6,473 nt of DNA from NCBI GenBank assembly GCA_021817355.1, contig JAKAVI010000294.1, positions 1 to 6,473 of the forward strand, given 5' to 3'. The DNA is from Pseudomonadota bacterium. Lineage in GTDB: Bacteria; Pseudomonadota; Alphaproteobacteria; Micropepsales; Micropepsaceae. Under the pieces are notes generated by a model that saw only the letters and a program-made list of their open reading frames with translations, had not been told where the DNA came from and did no database searches. Positions 1-6,473 of the stretch are shown here, piece after piece; position 1 is the first letter of the stretch; each line of letters starts with the position of its first letter. A program made the translations under genes and the position numbers.

Positions 1-612
1 CGTGGTGATTTCGGTGACCGCCAGCGCCCGCCCGCCCATCACCCCGATGCTGAGCTCACGGCCGGGCACATATTCTTCAACCATCATCTCGTCGGAAAGC
101 GCCCAATCGTCCCGCCCCAAGGCGTCAGGGGGACGGTTGTCGCCTTCGCGGATGATGAAAACCCCGACCGAAGAGCCTTCATTGACCGGCTTGATCACAT
201 AGGGCGGCGCCATCAGATGGCTGTGCGCTGCCGCGCGGCGGTCGACAACGATGGAGTTGACCACCGGAAGGCCGGCGACGCGAAACACATCCTTGGCCCG
301 CTGCTTGTGCATCGCCAGCGCCGATGCCAGTACCCCGGAATGGGTGTAGGCAAGGCCCAGAACTTCCAGCAGACCCTGCACGCAGCCATCTTCACCCCAG
401 CGCCCGTGCAGCGCGTTGAAGACCGCGTCGGGTTTCACGGCATTGAGCTGGGCCGCCAGATCGGCGGTTTTGGGATCGATCTCGACCACCTCATAGCCTT
501 CCTCCCGCAACGCCGCAGCACAGAAGCGACCACTGTTGAGGCTCACCTCCCGCTCGGAGGAGACGCCACCGAGCAACACCGCAACTCTTTGAAACCGCCG
601 TAACGGGGTCAT
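1..612 (-). CDS. ddl: D-alanine--D-alanine ligase Ddl, 3'-truncated by the window edge
   Basis: Cytoplasmic ATP-grasp ligase that joins two D-Ala molecules. MurF then adds the dipeptide to the UDP-MurNAc tripeptide. The first 204 residues are visible with no stop before the left edge. Full-length Ddl has a little over 300 residues, so about a third is missing, including the C-terminal metal- and phosphate-binding residues. Visible landmarks are [16 protein letters not shown] (13-28, with Glu20 at the D-Ala site), [19 protein letters not shown] (65-83), [15 protein letters not shown] (89-103), [11 protein letters not shown] (141-151), which forms the serine loop over the active site, and [14 protein letters not shown] (178-191) in the ATP-grasp fold. 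The start is ATG 612-610, overlapping the murB stop as ATGA, with AAGGG about ten bases upstream. The lone ddl in a mur cluster resembles ddlB. Whether a second ddl exists elsewhere cannot be seen here. Confidence 0.96.
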   Translation of the reverse strand, partial: MTPLRRFQRVAVLLGGVSSEREVSLNSGRFCAAALREEGYEVVEIDPKTADLAAQLNAVKPDAVFNALHGRWGEDGCVQGLLEVLGLAYTHSGVLASALAMHKQRAKDVFRVAGLPVVNSIVVDRRAAAHSHLMAPPYVIKPVNEGSSVGVFIIREGDNRPPDALGRDDWALSDEMMVEEYVPGRELSIGVMGGRALAVTEITT

Positions 613-1508
613 GCTTGGCCCACCCTTTTGATTTCCCACTCAAGGGCGATGCCGAACCTGGCCTCAACCCTGGCACGGACCTCTTCGCCCAGAGCTTCGA
701 GATCGGCGGCGCGCGCCTCACCCAGATTGATGAGAAAGTTGCAATGCTTGTCCGAGACCATCGCATCGCCCCGGCGCAGTCCGCGGCAGCCGGCGCCATC
801 GATGAGTGACCAGGCCTTTTGTCCTGGTGGGTTCTTGAAGGTGGAGCCGCCAGTTCTGGTCCGCACCGGTTGCGCCGCTTCGCGTTCGGCGAGGAGCCTC
901 TGCATGGTGGCGCGCACACTGTCCGGATCCTCGCGGTGGCCCTCAAGCACGGCTTCGACAAACACGACGTCCTCAGGCAGCGCACTGCGGCGATAGCCAA
1001 AGCCCATATCGCTCGGGCCGAGGCTGAGGCATCGGCCCTGGCCGTCAAGCGCGGTGGCGGCAACGAACACGTCCTTGATCTCGCGACCGTAGCAGCCGGC
1101 GTTCATGCGCAAGGCCCCGCCGATGGTTCCAGGTACGCCACGCAGAAATTCAAGGCCGCCTATGCCCGCATCCGCCGCGGCGCGCGCCACAGTACTGTCA
1201 AGCGCTGCAGCCCCGACATGAAGGCGTGTCCCTTCGCTGCGGATCTTGCCAAAGGCGGCGGTCAGGCGGATCACCACCCCCTTGATGCCGCCATCGCGGA
1301 TGAGCAGGTTTGAGCCCACACCGATCACCGACAGCGCCAGAGCCTGCGGCCGTGCCGACAGAAACGCTGCCAGATCCTCGACATCCTGGGGACGGAACAG
1401 CACCTCGGCCGGACCACCGGCGCGAAACCACACCAGTTCCTTGAGCGCTGCCTCTGGCTGGTAGCTGCCGCGTATCTGCGGAAGACGCACACTCGCCATC
1501 GTCGTCAT
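609..1508 (-). CDS. murB: UDP-N-acetylenolpyruvoylglucosamine reductase MurB (short, type II)
   Basis: Cytoplasmic FAD- and NADPH-dependent enzyme that reduces the enolpyruvyl group of UDP-GlcNAc-enolpyruvate to give UDP-MurNAc, the substrate of MurC encoded just upstream. It has 299 residues. The FAD-binding part shows [14 protein letters not shown] (27-40), [12 protein letters not shown] (63-74) and [21 protein letters not shown] (121-141). The substrate domain shows GYRRS (171-175), with Arg173 matching the conserved substrate arginine. GGSTFKNP (220-227) carries the probable proton-donor Ser222, and DKHCNFLIN (253-261) follows. Glu292 in the terminal EWEIKRVG matches the catalytic glutamate. 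The short spacing between GYRRS and GGSTFKNP, and the overall length, point to the type II form rather than the longer E. coli type I. The ATG at 1508 overlaps the murC stop as ATGA and has GAGGAGG seven bases upstream. The next Met, three codons in, is too far from that site. The stop overlaps the ddl ATG. All expected catalytic residues are present. Confidence 0.97.
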   Translation of the reverse strand: MTTMASVRLPQIRGSYQPEAALKELVWFRAGGPAEVLFRPQDVEDLAAFLSARPQALALSVIGVGSNLLIRDGGIKGVVIRLTAAFGKIRSEGTRLHVGAAALDSTVARAAADAGIGGLEFLRGVPGTIGGALRMNAGCYGREIKDVFVAATALDGQGRCLSLGPSDMGFGYRRSALPEDVVFVEAVLEGHREDPDSVRATMQRLLAEREAAQPVRTRTGGSTFKNPPGQKAWSLIDGAGCRGLRRGDAMVSDKHCNFLINLGEARAADLEALGEEVRARVEARFGIALEWEIKRVGQA

Positions 1509-2944
1509 CGACGCGCCTCCTCAGCCTCGAGCGCCGCGGCCAGACCGCGCGCCCAGTGGGTGATCGATCCCGCGCCGAGACAGACGATGGCCCCACCCGG
1601 CTTGACGAGTGGATGGAGCGTTGCAGTGAGATCCTCTGCGCCCTCAATGGTCAGTACATTGCGGTGCCCGTGGGCGCGCAGCGACTGCGCATAGCTGTCG
1701 CGGTCAATCCCCGCGATGGGTGCCTCCCCAGCCGCATAGACCGGGGCAATGATGGCGATATCGGCATCGTTGAGGCAGCTTGAGAACTGCTCGAACGTGT
1801 CGCGCAGACGGGTGTAGCGATGCGGTTGTACGACCGCGATGATAGGCCCCTGATAGGCTTGACGGGCAGCGCGCAGGGCTGCTGCGATCTTGAACGGGTT
1901 GTGACCGTAATCATCGATGATGGCCATGCCGTTCCAGGCGCCGACACGGGTAAAGCGCCGCCCCACCCCGCCGAAGCCTGCGAGCGCGGTGCGGATGGTG
2001 TCGTCGCCGATGCCCAGCTCGCGCGCCACAACAAGGGCCGCGAGAGCATTCTGAACATTGTGCTCACCGGGCATGGGCAGGCACAGATCTTCGATCAGGG
2101 TCTTGGTCTGTGTCGGACGGTCGGTGACGATGACACTGAAATAGGAGGTGCCGTTCTCATAGCGCAGATTGACGGCACGAAAATCCGCCTGTGGAGACAG
2201 ACCATAGGTCATGACACGGCGGTCGCGGATCTGCGCTACCATGGCCTGTACCTCCGGATGATCGAGGCACATCACGGCAAAGCCATAGAACGGTACGTTC
2301 TCCACGAAACTGAGAAAGGCTGCCCGCAAGGTGTCAAAGCTGCCGTAAAAATCCAGGTGATCAGGATCGATGTTGGTGACCACCGACACTGTTGCCGGCA
2401 GCCGCAGAAAGGTGCCATCGCTTTCATCGGCTTCGACCACCGCCCAGTCGCCAGCGCCCAGACGGGCATTGGTGCCATAGGCATTGATGATGCCGCCATT
2501 GACCACGGTGGGATCAAGCCCGCCAGCATCCAGCAATGCTGCAACCAGCGTCGTCGTCGTCGTCTTGCCATTGGTGCCGGCAACCGCCACACACCACTTC
2601 AGGCGCATGATCTCGGCCAGCATCTCGGCCCGGCGCACCAGGGGCAGCCCCTTCAGACGCGCGGCATCAAACTCCGGATTTCCAGCCTTGACCGCCGAGG
2701 AGTAAACAACGACATGCGCGCCCTGAAGATTTGCTTCGCTGTGACCGATGGCGATCGTGATGCCCAGCGACCGCAGGCGGCGGACCACGTCGCTTTCGGC
2801 CAGATCCGAACCTGAGACATGATAGCCAAGATTGTGCATGATCTCGGCAATGCCGCTCATGCCGATGCCGCCGATGCCGACAAAATGAATCCGGCCCGTC
2901 TCCAGAGGTACGCGCGTCGGTGCGGGGACACGGGTGGCAATCAC
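1505..2944 (-). CDS. murC: UDP-N-acetylmuramate--L-alanine ligase MurC
   Basis: Cytoplasmic ligase that adds L-Ala to UDP-MurNAc using ATP, the first step of stem peptide assembly. I place the start at GTG 2944-2942, giving 479 residues. It overlaps the murG stop as GTGA and has GGGGAGG five bases upstream. An in-frame ATG at 3019 would add 25 non-conserved residues inside murG and is unlikely. Domains: a Rossmann-like UDP-binding domain with [11 protein letters not shown] (21-31), a central ATPase domain with [11 protein letters not shown] (122-132), EADESDG (171-177) and NIDPDHLD (191-198), then [11 protein letters not shown] (293-303) and a C-terminal domain from about 325 with [15 protein letters not shown] (344-350) and QPHRYTR (373-379). 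Two positions differ from the usual family wording: Asn125 replaces His in GTHGK, and Asn349 replaces the second His of GHHP. Tyr346, His348, Arg376 and Arg379 are kept. The stop overlaps the murB ATG. Confidence 0.96.
   Translation of the reverse strand: MIATRVPAPTRVPLETGRIHFVGIGGIGMSGIAEIMHNLGYHVSGSDLAESDVVRRLRSLGITIAIGHSEANLQGAHVVVYSSAVKAGNPEFDAARLKGLPLVRRAEMLAEIMRLKWCVAVAGTNGKTTTTTLVAALLDAGGLDPTVVNGGIINAYGTNARLGAGDWAVVEADESDGTFLRLPATVSVVTNIDPDHLDFYGSFDTLRAAFLSFVENVPFYGFAVMCLDHPEVQAMVAQIRDRRVMTYGLSPQADFRAVNLRYENGTSYFSVIVTDRPTQTKTLIEDLCLPMPGEHNVQNALAALVVARELGIGDDTIRTALAGFGGVGRRFTRVGAWNGMAIIDDYGHNPFKIAAALRAARQAYQGPIIAVVQPHRYTRLRDTFEQFSSCLNDADIAIIAPVYAAGEAPIAGIDRDSYAQSLRAHGHRNVLTIEGAEDLTATLHPLVKPGGAIVCLGAGSITHWARGLAAALEAEEARR
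1516..1522 (-). promoter_or_regulatory. Shine-Dalgarno sequence of murB
   Basis: GAGGAGG on the minus strand, seven bases before the ATG at 1508 and inside the last codons of murC. It favours the first of two nearby in-frame ATG codons (1508 rather than 1499) as the murB start. Confidence 0.8.
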
Positions 2945-4032
2945 GACTGCCTCCCCAGCTCTTCGACAAGATCGGCCAGCCGTTCGGTCGCCTGCGGATA
3001 GGCAAGCTTGCGCGCGCACTCCGCCTTCTGCATCAGCCTTTGGGGAAGGGCAAAGGCCTCGACGAGGAGTGCCGCCAGAGCCTCCGCCGACAACTCGCTT
3101 TGGCGCACCGCCCAGCCCGCGCCCGCTGTGGCGAAGGCTTCTGCGTTCGGCATCTGGTTATCATCAAGGGCATGGGGCAAGGGTACGAGGATTGCCGGAC
3201 GACCGATCAGTGCAAGTTCACTGACCGTACCCGCACCGGCACGTCCCACAACCAGATGCGCCGCGGCCATGCGTTGCGGCAGATCGCGGAAAAAAGGTGC
3301 AAGCTCGGCGGCGATGCCCAACTGCGCATAGCTGCGGCCAACCCCGTCAAGATCCTCGGACCGGCATTGCTGGCTTAAATGCAGACGCTGACGCAGGTCC
3401 GCGGGCAGGCGGGCCAGCGCCGCCGGGACTATCTCGCTGAAGACATGGGCGCCTTGACTGCCGCCGAAGACGAGAAGTTCGATCGGGCTGTGCGCCTTCA
3501 GCTCGGGAAAGGGCGCAAAAGCTTGTGCCATTACCTCGGCACGCAGCGGATTGCCGGTATAGACGACCTTGCTCATGTCCTTGGGTAGAAAGCGGACCAG
3601 AGGCAGATTGGCCGCGATGCGCTGCACATGATTGGCCAGGAGTCGATTGGCCCGGCCCAAGAGCGCATCCGGTGTCAGAATGACGGTGGGAATGCGTTTC
3701 AGGCAGGCCGCCAGCATCACTGGCACCGAGGGGTAGCCGCCGAAACCAACCACAACCTTGGGCTTGAATTTGCTGAGCTTGATCAGCGACAGCCCAAGCC
3801 CGGCAAGAATCTCAAAAGGTGCCAGAGCAAGACGCCATACCGAGCGATCCGAGAACGCAGCGGAGGGAACCGTAGTGATCTGCGCCGCAGGAAATGCGGT
3901 CGCGTAATTCTTGAAGCGTGCATCGGTCATGACGACGATGGCATGGCCACGGCGCGTCAGCTCCTGGGCCAAAGCCTGGGCCGGAAACAGATGCCCGCCG
4001 GTGCCGCCGGCCGAAAGCACGATCGTGCTCAT
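2941..4032 (-). CDS. murG: UDP-GlcNAc:lipid I N-acetylglucosaminyltransferase MurG
   Basis: Peripheral inner-membrane GT-B glycosyltransferase that moves GlcNAc from UDP-GlcNAc onto lipid I to form lipid II, the substrate that FtsW (just upstream) polymerises. It is 363 residues long, normal for MurG. N-terminal domain: AGGTGGH (8-14, with His14) and GFGGYPSVP (97-105, with Tyr100). C-terminal domain: TGNPLR (159-164), the nucleotide-binding GGSQGA (190-195), Arg264 followed by Glu272 in the region that binds UDP-GlcNAc, and Q293/N296 in the DNQMPNA stretch, matching E. coli Gln288/Asn291. One oddity: where MurG normally has HEQN after the segment IPTVI, this protein has LTPD (residues 119-122), although the following GRANRLLA is normal. 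The ATG at 4032 overlaps the ftsW stop as ATGA. Its upstream sequence has only a poor Shine-Dalgarno match, so it probably depends on coupling to ftsW. The stop overlaps the murC GTG start. Confidence 0.96.
   Translation of the reverse strand: MSTIVLSAGGTGGHLFPAQALAQELTRRGHAIVVMTDARFKNYATAFPAAQITTVPSAAFSDRSVWRLALAPFEILAGLGLSLIKLSKFKPKVVVGFGGYPSVPVMLAACLKRIPTVILTPDALLGRANRLLANHVQRIAANLPLVRFLPKDMSKVVYTGNPLRAEVMAQAFAPFPELKAHSPIELLVFGGSQGAHVFSEIVPAALARLPADLRQRLHLSQQCRSEDLDGVGRSYAQLGIAAELAPFFRDLPQRMAAAHLVVGRAGAGTVSELALIGRPAILVPLPHALDDNQMPNAEAFATAGAGWAVRQSELSAEALAALLVEAFALPQRLMQKAECARKLAYPQATERLADLVEELGRQS
2950..2956 (-). promoter_or_regulatory. Shine-Dalgarno sequence of murC
   Basis: GGGGAGG on the minus strand, five bases before the GTG at 2944. 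It lies inside the 3' end of murG and decides the murC start: the GTG that overlaps the murG stop, rather than the ATG 75 bases further upstream. Confidence 0.75.
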
Positions 4033-5177
4033 GGCGAGGTCTCGCGCAGAAAGGTAAAGACGTCGTGATCTTCGTGACCAATCTTGGGCCGTTGGCGGGT
4101 GACGGCGAGGGCAAAGCCGAGGCTGAGAGCGATGGCAAAGAGCGAAGATCCGCCGTACGAAATAAAGGGCAGCGTCATGCCCTTCGCCGGTAGCAGTGAG
4201 ATCGCCACCCCCATGTTAATGAAGGCCTGCAGTGCTACGACGATAGCAAGCCCGGCCCCTGCGATCTGGGAGAACGGATCCTTCGCCTGTGCCGAACGCA
4301 TCAGCAGACGTACCGCCAAAACGCAGAACAGGACCGCAATCAGTCCACACAGGATGAGGCCGAATTCTTCACCGGCGACCGCAAAGATGAAGTCCGAATT
4401 GGCGTCAGGCAGACGGTATTTGATGGTCCCGGCACCGGGGCCCACACCAAACAAGCCGCCCCGGGCGAAGGCCTCCAGCGAGAGCTGGGTTTGGAAGCCG
4501 CCACTACCGAGAAATTGCTGCACCCGGTGGTGCACATAACCGAAGTTGAAATAAGCGCCGACCACAAGCAGCATCAAGGAGCCGGCCAGGCCGCTGATCC
4601 ACAGCGCGGACACGCCGTAGACAAACAGCAGTGCGCCCCACAGACTGAGCATCAGCGCGGTCTGTCCCACATCCGGCTGCAACAGCAGGATGACGAGCGC
4701 CGGGGCAATGAGCAGCAGTGTGATCACCGGCTTGGGCAGGATCATCTTGGCGTTGTCGGCGAGAATGGAAGCGGCAAGCACGGCAAAGCCGGGCTTGAGG
4801 AATTCGCTCGGCTGCACCGTCATGAAACCAAGATCGATCCAGCGGCGCGCACCCAGAACCCGGCTGCCCAGAAGGATGGCAAGCACAGAACCGATAAGGG
4901 CGAGCGCAAAGACCACCGCGGCGGTGAGCTTGACCGTACGCAGCGACAAGGTCGAGGTGAACCACAATATAAAAAGTGCGATCACGGCATAGAGGGTCTG
5001 ATGCCAGGCATAACGGAAATTACCGGCGCTGAGGAGACTGCCGGTGGCGGCCGGACTGGCGGCAAAAGCCAGCATGATGCCGATGGCCAGGATCGCGAGC
5101 ATGGTGAAGACAGCAACCCGGTCGACGGTCCACCACCACGCCGCAAGGCCACTGCGATCGGCGCGCGACAGGCTCAT
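4029..5177 (-). CDS. ftsW: Septal peptidoglycan polymerase FtsW (SEDS family)
   Basis: Integral inner-membrane SEDS glycosyltransferase that polymerises lipid II into glycan strands at the division septum, working with the transpeptidase FtsI (PBP3). At 382 residues it is a usual length for an alphaproteobacterial FtsW. About ten hydrophobic segments are visible (roughly 21-40, 58-75, 84-104, 128-140, 150-168, 172-188, 192-211, 266-290, 305-328 and 336-359). SEDS signatures are RRWIDLG (111-117) with VQPSEFLKPG (121-130), LQPDVGQT (166-173), a large periplasmic loop at about 212-265, SDFIFAVAGEE (261-271), and LPAKGMTLPFISYGGSS (329-345). Asp262 in SDFIFA aligns with the aspartate essential for SEDS polymerase activity. 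The WWWTVDR near residue 14 is typical of alphaproteobacterial FtsW. The position next to murG favours FtsW over the elongation paralogue RodA. The ATG at 5177 has a strong GGAGGAGGG Shine-Dalgarno just upstream, and the stop overlaps the murG start as ATGA. Confidence 0.97.
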   Translation of the reverse strand: MSLSRADRSGLAAWWWTVDRVAVFTMLAILAIGIMLAFAASPAATGSLLSAGNFRYAWHQTLYAVIALFILWFTSTLSLRTVKLTAAVVFALALIGSVLAILLGSRVLGARRWIDLGFMTVQPSEFLKPGFAVLAASILADNAKMILPKPVITLLLIAPALVILLLQPDVGQTALMLSLWGALLFVYGVSALWISGLAGSLMLLVVGAYFNFGYVHHRVQQFLGSGGFQTQLSLEAFARGGLFGVGPGAGTIKYRLPDANSDFIFAVAGEEFGLILCGLIAVLFCVLAVRLLMRSAQAKDPFSQIAGAGLAIVVALQAFINMGVAISLLPAKGMTLPFISYGGSSLFAIALSLGFALAVTRQRPKIGHEDHDVFTFLRETSP

Positions 5178-5386
5178 CGTCCCTCCTCCGCGCCCTGATC
5201 CCGGCCAAAATCCGAACCTCCGAGACAGGCTCCCGCAGCGTGCAACAGGGCCTTCTTGCCCCCATAGGACAAGCTCCCGCGGCCTTCCCCCAAGGGTCTG
5301 TTGTTGGCCACCCTCATGACATCAAGCAACCTTAACGCCTGCATCCTTACTTTGGTCCGATCCTGCTGTGCGACGACCACGGTCAA
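5174..5386 (-). CDS. Possible small 70-residue ORF between murD and ftsW, no recognised family
   Basis: I do not recognise this protein. The frame opens after an in-frame TGA at 5464-5462. Its first possible start codon is TTG at 5386-5384, which overlaps the murD stop as TTGA. It closes with TGA at 5176-5174, overlapping the ftsW start as ATGA. It thus fills the murD-ftsW gap exactly, with the same overlap seen at the other junctions. The product would be a basic N-terminal half (about residues 10-30 with R10, K12, R14, R19, R25, R30), which might be helical, and a Gly-rich C-terminal half. No signal peptide, membrane segment or cysteine motif is seen. Evidence against coding: three AGG, one AGA and one TTA codon in the first 30 positions, unlike the neighbours; a rare TTG start with only a weak GC-rich ribosome-binding stretch; and later in-frame ATGs (5344, 5317) without well-spaced Shine-Dalgarno sequences. 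It may instead be a chance open frame in a leader for ftsW. Confidence 0.33.
   Translation of the reverse strand: MTVVVAQQDRTKVRMQALRLLDVMRVANNRPLGEGRGSLSYGGKKALLHAAGACLGGSDFGRDQGAEEGR
5181..5189 (-). promoter_or_regulatory. Shine-Dalgarno sequence of ftsW
   Basis: GGAGGAGGG on the minus strand, ending four bases before the ATG at 5177. It is one of the strongest ribosome-binding sites in the window and fixes the ftsW start. It lies inside the last codons of the possible small upstream ORF, so it would allow either independent or coupled initiation. Confidence 0.8.
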
Positions 5387-6473
5387 GACGCCGCCCGAAT
5401 GGCACGGGCTTCGATCAGTGCACGGAAGGTGTCGCCGCGCTCCTCGAAGTCGCGGAACTGGTCAAAGCTTGCGCACGCCGGCGACAGGAGCACGACCGAC
5501 GCCTCAAGATGGGCGGCATCGCGCAAGGCCGCCGTCACCGCGGCTTCGAGTTCACCGCAGAGCTCATAGGCTACATGGCCCTGCAGCGTAGCGGCAAAGC
5601 TCTCCGCCGCTTCACCGATGAGATAGGCTTTGCGGATGCGCTCGAAATAGGGCGCAAGCGCGACAATGCCGCCTTGCTTGGCACGGCCGCCAGCGATCCA
5701 CAGGATGTTGTCGTAACAGGCGAGCGCACGGGCCGCCGCATCGGCATTGGTCGCTTTGGAATCATTGACGATACGCAGCGAGCCCCATTGCGCCACCACT
5801 TCCATGCGATGGGCAAGACCCGGAAAACTCCGGATGGACTGGGCGAGCGCACGGGCATCGCCGATGAACGGCTTGACCGCAGCATAAGCAAGTGCCGCAT
5901 TCTGCCAGTTATGGGCACCGGCAAGTGACGCCACCTGACGCAGGTCCATGACCTCGCGCGCGGTGCCGCCTTGCGCATCATAGAGCTTGCCCTCCAGCAC
6001 GAAGACGCCGCGTCCGAGAATCTTGCCCACGGACACCGCCGCAGTTGTGGCCCCGGCCAGACGGGTATGGATGGCGGCAGTGAGGCTGTCGTCAACGCCG
6101 ACGCAGCGTAGCCCCTCCTGCGTCCCTTGCAGCAGCAGCCGCTCCTTAAGTCCGGCATAGCGTTCGAGCGTGCCATGGCGGTCAAGGTGATCTGGCGTGA
6201 TATTGGTGAGGACGCTGACATCGGCACCCAGTGAAGGCGCCAGCTCGATCTGATAGGAAGACACTTCGAGCACATAGACGGTGCGCGCCGATGGTGGGGC
6301 AAGTTCAAGCACGGGCTTGCCGATATTGCCGCCGATCTGGGCATCAAAGCCATTGCTTGCAAGGATATGACCGATCAGCGCCGTGGTGGTGGATTTGCCA
6401 TTGGTGCCGGTGATGGCAATCACCGGTGCTCGTGCTTGCGCACCGGGCTCTGGACGGATCTGCCGGGCGAAGA
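5383..6473 (-). CDS. murD: UDP-N-acetylmuramoyl-L-alanine--D-glutamate ligase MurD, 5'-truncated by the window edge
   Basis: Cytoplasmic ATP-dependent ligase that adds D-Glu to UDP-MurNAc-L-Ala in peptidoglycan precursor synthesis. The last 362 residues are visible, in frame from base 6471. About 100 N-terminal residues, the UDP-binding domain, lie beyond the right edge. Counting visible residues, the ATP P-loop GTNGKSTTT is at about 22-30, VSSYQIE near 70-76, and NITPDHLDRHG at about 90-100. Lys109 in YAGLKERLL sits where MurD carries its carbamylated lysine. HNWQN is at about 187-191, HRMEVV near 221-226, NDSKATN at about 236-242, and SPACASFDQF at about 330-339. This is the full central ATPase and C-terminal domain set expected of MurD. 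NDSKATN and the C-terminal SPACASFDQF separate it from MurC, MurE and MurF. It ends in TGA (5385-5383), which overlaps a possible TTG start of the small downstream ORF. The GTG at 6423 lies inside the protein and is not its start. No disruption is visible. Confidence 0.96.
   Translation of the reverse strand, partial: FARQIRPEPGAQARAPVIAITGTNGKSTTTALIGHILASNGFDAQIGGNIGKPVLELAPPSARTVYVLEVSSYQIELAPSLGADVSVLTNITPDHLDRHGTLERYAGLKERLLLQGTQEGLRCVGVDDSLTAAIHTRLAGATTAAVSVGKILGRGVFVLEGKLYDAQGGTAREVMDLRQVASLAGAHNWQNAALAYAAVKPFIGDARALAQSIRSFPGLAHRMEVVAQWGSLRIVNDSKATNADAAARALACYDNILWIAGGRAKQGGIVALAPYFERIRKAYLIGEAAESFAATLQGHVAYELCGELEAAVTAALRDAAHLEASVVLLSPACASFDQFRDFEERGDTFRALIEARAIRAAS

Noticed and set aside
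1820..2815. A 331-codon open frame on the plus strand opposite murC, with similar long ones at 819-1313, 3628-4068, 4491-5198 and 5368-5928
   Set aside because: All sit in the register where antisense codons align exactly with sense codons. A stop there would need TTA, CTA or TCA in the real gene, and these codons are rare in GC-rich DNA, so long antisense frames arise by default. Their translations show no recognisable domain.
2945..3019. ATG at 3019 as the murC start, giving a 504-residue protein
   Set aside because: The extra 25 residues overlap murG and do not resemble MurC. The GTG at 2944 has a well-placed Shine-Dalgarno and the GTGA overlap with murG.
5255..5273. Short inverted repeat (CTTG...CAAG, about a 7-base-pair stem with one G-U pair) in the murD-ftsW gap
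   Set aside because: The stem is short and no T-run follows on the minus strand, so it is not an intrinsic terminator. Similar weak hairpins are expected by chance.
5358..5386. TTGACC over the murD stop as a -35 box for an ftsW promoter
   Set aside because: At 16-18 bases downstream there is no hexamer resembling TATAAT (it reads around GGATCG). The match is explained by the stop codon context.
5571..6362. Minus-strand alternative-frame ORFs inside murD (263 codons), murB/ddl (491-1063) and murC/murB (1198-1647)
   Set aside because: They overlap strongly supported genes in another frame, and their Arg/Ser/Pro-rich translations are typical of frame-shifted GC-rich coding sequence.

Overview
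The window is a stretch of the division and cell wall (dcw) gene cluster. Every recognised gene lies on the minus strand. In transcription order (right to left) these are murD (5' end cut by the right edge), a possible 70-codon ORF, ftsW, murG, murC, murB and ddl (3' end cut by the left edge). I see no mobile element, tRNA, rRNA, CRISPR array or intrinsic terminator. The only stretch not occupied by a recognised gene is the 205 bases between murD and ftsW.

The DNA is GC-rich. The gene order murD-ftsW-murG-murC-murB-ddl and the wording of several protein motifs fit an alphaproteobacterium: FtsW has a WWWTVDR N-terminus, Ddl has [15 protein letters not shown], and MurB is the short form with GGSTFKNP. 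I cannot place it below class from this sequence. By analogy with other alphaproteobacteria, mraY/murF/murE probably lie beyond the right edge and ftsQ/ftsA/ftsZ beyond the left; this is inference.

The genes form one pathway. MurB and MurC make UDP-MurNAc and add L-Ala, MurD adds D-Glu, and Ddl supplies D-Ala-D-Ala for the end of the stem peptide. MurG turns lipid I into lipid II at the inner face of the membrane, and FtsW polymerises lipid II at the septum. The genes are packed so that each stop codon overlaps the next start in an NTGA tetranucleotide. This holds at ftsW/murG, murG/murC, murC/murB and murB/ddl, and also at both ends of the small ORF in the murD-ftsW gap. This suggests a single transcript with translational coupling.

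This is an ordinary housekeeping region and I do not see a new system in it. The points worth a second look are the small ORF that exactly fills the murD-ftsW gap, a MurG whose HEQN motif reads LTPD, and a MurC with two usually conserved histidines replaced by asparagine.
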